From NCBI GenBank assembly GCA_002454125.1, contig DKII01000109.1, forward strand, positions 1 to 16,654: DNA of 16,654 nt, given 5' to 3'. The notes below the pieces were generated by a model. That model was given only the letters and a program-made list of their open reading frames with translations, was not told where the DNA came from and searched no databases. This document shows, piece after piece, positions 14,254 through 16,654 of the stretch. This DNA is from Novosphingobium sp. UBA6722 (GTDB lineage Bacteria > Pseudomonadota > Alphaproteobacteria > Sphingomonadales > Sphingomonadaceae). Within the stretch, counting starts at the first letter, position 1, and each line of letters begins with the position of its first letter. A program made the position numbers and the translations under genes.

Positions 14254-14578
14254 TTCGCGTTGTGGTGGCCAGCAATTGCGCAGAAAAGCGCCGGGCGTGA
14301 CGGTTAATTGCGCGCAGCCACGAGCCTGTGTTCGCATACGTATGCCGCAATCGATTTGGTTTCACTTGTAATCGAATTGCCCGTAGGGGGCCGCCGGTTT
14401 TGGGAAGTGCGCGCCGTGGGGGCACGGCCGCACAGGTTGCTGACAAGGCAATGACGCGGGCAGCGGTTCCAGCGGGAACAGGCCAGCCTGCACCTCGCGC
14501 TGAAGGGTCGCAGCATGGCGGAATGGTTCCGTCATGGCCGACAACGCGGGCCCACCGCCAGGACAAGAGACCAGACCG
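14254..14578. other. Intergenic region with palindromes, no gene seen
   Basis: No convincing gene is present between the glnA terminator and the next gene. The stretch holds AATTGCGC twice (14274-14281 and 14306-14313, 32 bases apart). It also has the perfect 12-base palindrome GCATACGTATGC (14334-14345) and an imperfect dyad CAATCGATT/AATCGAATTG (14348-14379). These suggest regulator binding ahead of the downstream gene, but I could not assign a promoter. Confidence 0.4.
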
Positions 14579-14959
14579 ATGCATGCCCCTTACGAAGCCC
14601 CGCCGGGGATCGACAACCTGCCCTTCGCTGCGATCCTGCGGCTGGACGCGGCGCTGCGCCGTGCGCGCCAGCGCGTGCTGGGTGCCAGCCAGCTGACCGA
14701 CGCGCTCTGGGCGCTGCTCGCCGAACTGGGTGCCAGCCAGGACGGCATGGCGTTCGAGGCGCTCGATGCCGGTCCGGCCAAGGCGATGGGCCGGCCGATG
14801 CTGCTTGCTGCCCTGACCGAGTTGCAGGACCAGGGGCTGGTCGCCGGCCTCAAGGATGAGAGCGGCCCGCTGCTGTCGCACCTGCGGGTTACCCCGCAGG
14901 GCTTTGGCAAGATCGATGAAGTGCTGGGCGCCGCCCTGGTAATTGCGCGGCGGCGGTAG
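14579..14959 (+). CDS. Hypothetical protein, possible winged-helix fold
   Basis: I do not recognise this 126-residue protein with certainty. It contains ILRLDAALRRARQRVLGASQLTDALWALLAEL, then AKAMGRPMLLAALTELQDQGLVAGLKDESG and LSHLRVTPQGFGKIDEVL. The order of helix, helix, 'LTELQDQGLV', short hairpin, 'LRVTPQGFGKIDEVL' is reminiscent of MarR-type winged-helix proteins, where the T-x-x-G segment follows the wing. DNA binding is therefore possible but unproven. ATG 14579 is preferred, with AAGAGA 8 bases upstream. ATG 14534 would add 15 low-complexity residues (MADNAGPPPGQETRP). There is no signal peptide or membrane segment. The lysozyme gene follows after 70 bases on the same strand. Confidence 0.65.
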   Translation: MHAPYEAPPGIDNLPFAAILRLDAALRRARQRVLGASQLTDALWALLAELGASQDGMAFEALDAGPAKAMGRPMLLAALTELQDQGLVAGLKDESGPLLSHLRVTPQGFGKIDEVLGAALVIARRR

Positions 14960-15029
14960 AAACCATTTTCCTACAGCTGCTTGTCTGATGTAACTGGCTG
15001 GCCTTCCGCAAACTGCGAGGGCCAATCCC

Positions 15030-15605
15030 ATGAACCGCAAGCCGATCTTCGATGCCGTCCGGCACCTGCTGGGCCGCAGCTTCCGCACCGCCGAAGTGAC
15101 TGCGCTTGATGCCGCAATCGACGCCGCGCTCGGCGCCGAAACCGCCCGGCAGATCGGGCCCGCCGGCATCGCCCTGATCCAGCGTTTCGAAGGCTGCGCC
15201 AAGAAGCGCGCCGATGGCACATTCGAAGCCTATCCCGATCCCGGCACGGGCGGCGATCCGTGGACAATCGGCTGGGGCGCGACCGGCAAGAGCATTGGTC
15301 CCGGTACGATTTGGACGCAGGCCCAGTGCGACGCGCGGCTGGAAGCCGACCTGGCCCGCTACAGCGCCGATGTGGGCCGCGCGATCGGCGATGCGCCGAC
15401 CAGCCAGCAGCAGTTCGATGCCTTGGTCAGCTTTCACTACAACACCGGCGCGATCGCCCGCGCGACGCTGACCAAGCTGCACAAGGCGGGTGACCATGCC
15501 GACGCAGCGGCGGAATTCGGCAAGTGGGTTCACGCCGGTGGCCGCCGCCTCGCCGGCCTGGTTCGCCGGCGTGAAGCCGAGGCGGCGCTTTATCGCGGTG
15601 CTTAA
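15030..15605 (+). CDS. Phage-type lysozyme (glycoside hydrolase family 24)
   Basis: This predicted muramidase cleaves the N-acetylmuramic acid to N-acetylglucosamine bond of peptidoglycan. In the 191-residue protein the T4-lysozyme catalytic triad is visible: Glu54 in IQRFEGC, Asp70 in YPDPGTGG and Thr79 in WTIGWGATG. The GH24 features QQQFDALVSFHYNTGA and LAGLVRRREAEAALY follow. An N-terminal module of about 40 residues (MNRKPIFDAVRHLLGR and onward) precedes the catalytic domain. There is no signal peptide or signal-anchor helix, so export would need a holin or another route, and none is adjacent. GAGGG at 15017-15021, 8 bases before ATG 15030, supports the start. No phage structural genes are nearby, so it is either a prophage remnant or a domesticated or gene-transfer-agent-related lysozyme. 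Confidence 0.88.
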   Translation: MNRKPIFDAVRHLLGRSFRTAEVTALDAAIDAALGAETARQIGPAGIALIQRFEGCAKKRADGTFEAYPDPGTGGDPWTIGWGATGKSIGPGTIWTQAQCDARLEADLARYSADVGRAIGDAPTSQQQFDALVSFHYNTGAIARATLTKLHKAGDHADAAAEFGKWVHAGGRRLAGLVRRREAEAALYRGA

Positions 15606-15610
15606 TCCGC

Positions 15611-16249
15611 TCAAGCGTCGATTAGCAGGCCGCGCCGTCCGACCGCAATGAACGTGCCGAGCAGGTTCAGCCCCATGACCAGCGCAACCAGGCCAGCCGG
15701 ATCCGGCAGGATCGCCCACCCAATCAAGGCCAGCGCCCCCCAGACCAGCAAGGTCATGGCAATCAGCGTGCCGCCCCAGGCTGCGCTTTCCATCGACATG
15801 TTGCGCCACAGTTCGTCATAGCCGCGCCATTGCAGCAGGGTGATCGCCGCGGTCAGGAACAAGGCAAAGCCGAATGCGGCGGCCCCCACGACACCCGGCA
15901 CTGCCCCGCCCGGTCCGGCCAGCGCCAGCAAGACCATGCCGATGCCAAGCGCCAGGCAGCCCACCGCGCCGCCCGTCATCTGCGCCCGCTGGTCCTCGAT
16001 ATCTTCGCGCCCGGTGACGTTGAGCAGCTTGGAACCGAGCCCTGGCGCCGCCACGCCAATGCCAACGAACAGCCCCATCAGTCCATAGATCAGCCCGGAT
16101 CCGGCCAGGGCCGCACTGCCCGGGCCTGCTTCTTTCAGCAGCGGCCCCAGGCCGCTCTCCAGCCCGAACTTCATGGCCGCAAAGCCAGCCACTGCGCCGA
16201 TTGCCATCCGCATAAGCACGATACCGAACTTCTTGCGCGACGCTTCCAT
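15611..16249 (-). CDS. Polytopic membrane protein paired with an XRE regulator
   Basis: I cannot name a family for this 212-residue protein. It has about six hydrophobic segments (roughly 10-30, 46-71, 90-113, 117-140, 157-181 and 183-203), rich in Gly and Ala. A cytoplasmic-type charged stretch (GREDIEDQRAQ) lies between the second and third. The N-terminus MEASRKKFG is basic. The gene begins 2 bases after the stop of the small HTH regulator upstream, so they form a two-gene operon. Small XRE regulators paired with multi-pass membrane proteins are a recurrent arrangement, often assumed to let the membrane protein influence the regulator, but the signal is unknown. It ends 5 bases from the convergent lysozyme gene. 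Confidence 0.8.
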   Translation of the reverse strand: MEASRKKFGIVLMRMAIGAVAGFAAMKFGLESGLGPLLKEAGPGSAALAGSGLIYGLMGLFVGIGVAAPGLGSKLLNVTGREDIEDQRAQMTGGAVGCLALGIGMVLLALAGPGGAVPGVVGAAAFGFALFLTAAITLLQWRGYDELWRNMSMESAAWGGTLIAMTLLVWGALALIGWAILPDPAGLVALVMGLNLLGTFIAVGRRGLLIDA

Positions 16250-16251
16250 GA

Positions 16252-16458
16252 TCAGATCTCCGGTTCCCAGCGGTCGATGAATATCTCCGGCACGGCGCAG
16301 CCGAACAGTTTGGCCATGCGCAATGCCAGCGGCAGGCTGGGATCGTACTTGTCGGTTTCAACCGCGTTGATCGTCTGGCGCGAAACGCCCAGCCGCCGGG
16401 CCAGTTCGCCCTGGCTCCAGCCCGCCGCCTCACGCAGTTCCTTCAACCGGTTTTCCAC
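16252..16458 (-). CDS. Small XRE-family helix-turn-helix transcriptional regulator
   Basis: The 68-residue protein is a single HTH_3 domain. MENRLKELREAAGWSQGELA is helix 1-2, RRLGVSRQTINAVETDKYDP is the recognition helix and turn, and LPLALRMAKLFGCAVPEIFI is the closing helices. It matches the short YozG-like type of DNA-binding protein that is little more than the domain. The start is GTG 16458 with AAAGGG at 16464-16469, 5 bases away. Upstream, two palindromes with an identical 10-base core sit over the -35 and -10 boxes of its own promoter, which suggests autorepression of the operon with the membrane protein. Confidence 0.88.
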   Translation of the reverse strand: MENRLKELREAAGWSQGELARRLGVSRQTINAVETDKYDPSLPLALRMAKLFGCAVPEIFIDRWEPEI

Positions 16459-16477
16459 CGCAGCCCTTTCTCAGCCT

Positions 16478-16525
16478 GTAAAGAACTCTTTACCGATACC
16501 GATTCGACTGTCAAGAACTCTTGTC
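16478..16525 (-). promoter_or_regulatory. Promoter with two operator palindromes for the XRE/membrane-protein operon
   Basis: GTAAAGAACTCTTTAC (16478-16493) has perfect 7-base arms around AC. GTCAAGAACTCTTGTC (16510-16525) repeats the core AAGAACTCTT exactly 32 bases away, about three helical turns. On the minus strand a perfect -35 box TTGACA (16514-16509) lies in the second palindrome. A weak -10 box TAAAGA (16492-16487) lies in the first, with a 16-base spacer. The arrangement suits a dimeric HTH repressor. It could also affect the divergent gene at 16615. Confidence 0.6.
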
Positions 16526-16614
16526 AGGCATCCCTGGCAAGATTGACGCTTGAAATATTGCCCGCCGGGTCCGACATAGTCCGCGTTTAATCGATCCATT
16601 AAGGGAGATTCGCG

Positions 16615-16654
16615 ATGCGCGAGCGGCTGCAACATTATATCGACGGCAAGTGGG
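16615..16654 (+). CDS. Probable aldehyde dehydrogenase, N-terminal fragment (cut by window edge)
   Basis: Only 13 complete codons are present: MRERLQHYIDGKW. This pattern (a basic start followed by YIDGKW) is the usual opening of aldehyde dehydrogenase family proteins, which oxidise aldehydes with NAD(P). AAGGGAGA at 16601-16608, 6 bases before the ATG, is a strong ribosome binding site, so a gene start here is well supported. The family call rests on very few residues. It is divergent from the XRE regulator, with 156 bases between starts. Confidence 0.55.
   Translation, partial: MRERLQHYIDGKW

Overview
The window is GC-rich and densely coded, with the style of an alphaproteobacterium, most likely Sphingomonadales (Erythrobacteraceae/Novosphingobium-like). 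This rests on the gene set (PhhB next to ccmAB, type 2 ArgC, glnB-glnA behind a sigma-54 site, a small M17 aminopeptidase followed by an SH3 protein) and on two dispersed intergenic repeats I associate with sphingomonad genomes. The species call is inference; the gene calls below are read from the sequence.

Layout. 1-105: 5' end of a minus-strand 2Fe-2S ferredoxin. 194-811: AlkA-type DNA glycosylase. 886-2913: exported S9 prolyl-oligopeptidase-family peptidase with a palindrome at its promoter. 2972-3778: SDR oxidoreductase whose ribosome binding site lies in a strong hairpin. 3779-5038: a lower-GC accessory islet with a small nuclease toxin (Endonuclease_NS_2-like) and a YezG-like immunity gene. 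5039-5329 (-): pterin-4a-carbinolamine dehydratase. 5377-6608: ccmA-ccmB heme exporter genes. 6605-7432 and 7477-8289 (both -): methionine aminopeptidase and, upstream of it, a DUF3298-type lipoprotein. 8341-10132: M17 leucyl aminopeptidase overlapping an SH3-like protein that resembles the front of an NlpC/P60 protein. 10146-10244: paired REP-like palindromes. 10290-11213: argC. 11221-12172: a lower-GC patch bracketed by inverted copies of a repeat, with an uncharacterised membrane protein and a 5'-truncated reading frame. 12291-14200: sigma-54 promoter, glnB and glnA with a terminator. 14579-15605: an uncharacterised small protein and a stand-alone phage-type lysozyme. 15611-16458 (-): a membrane protein and XRE-type regulator pair with a double operator over its promoter. 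16615-end: probable start of an aldehyde dehydrogenase.

How the parts relate. Most of the window is housekeeping: DNA repair, protein turnover, cytochrome c maturation, arginine synthesis and nitrogen assimilation. GlnB (PII) and glutamine synthetase form the classical nitrogen-control pair, and each carries its expected covalent modification site (Y51 for uridylylation, Y398 for adenylylation). The most interesting part is the islet at 3779-5038. There a basic nuclease toxin with a glycine-rich front end sits 1 base ahead of an acidic cognate-type immunity gene, and the toxin start codon is buried in an 11-bp perfect hairpin stem. No secretion machinery or phage structural genes are visible around it, so its delivery route is unknown.
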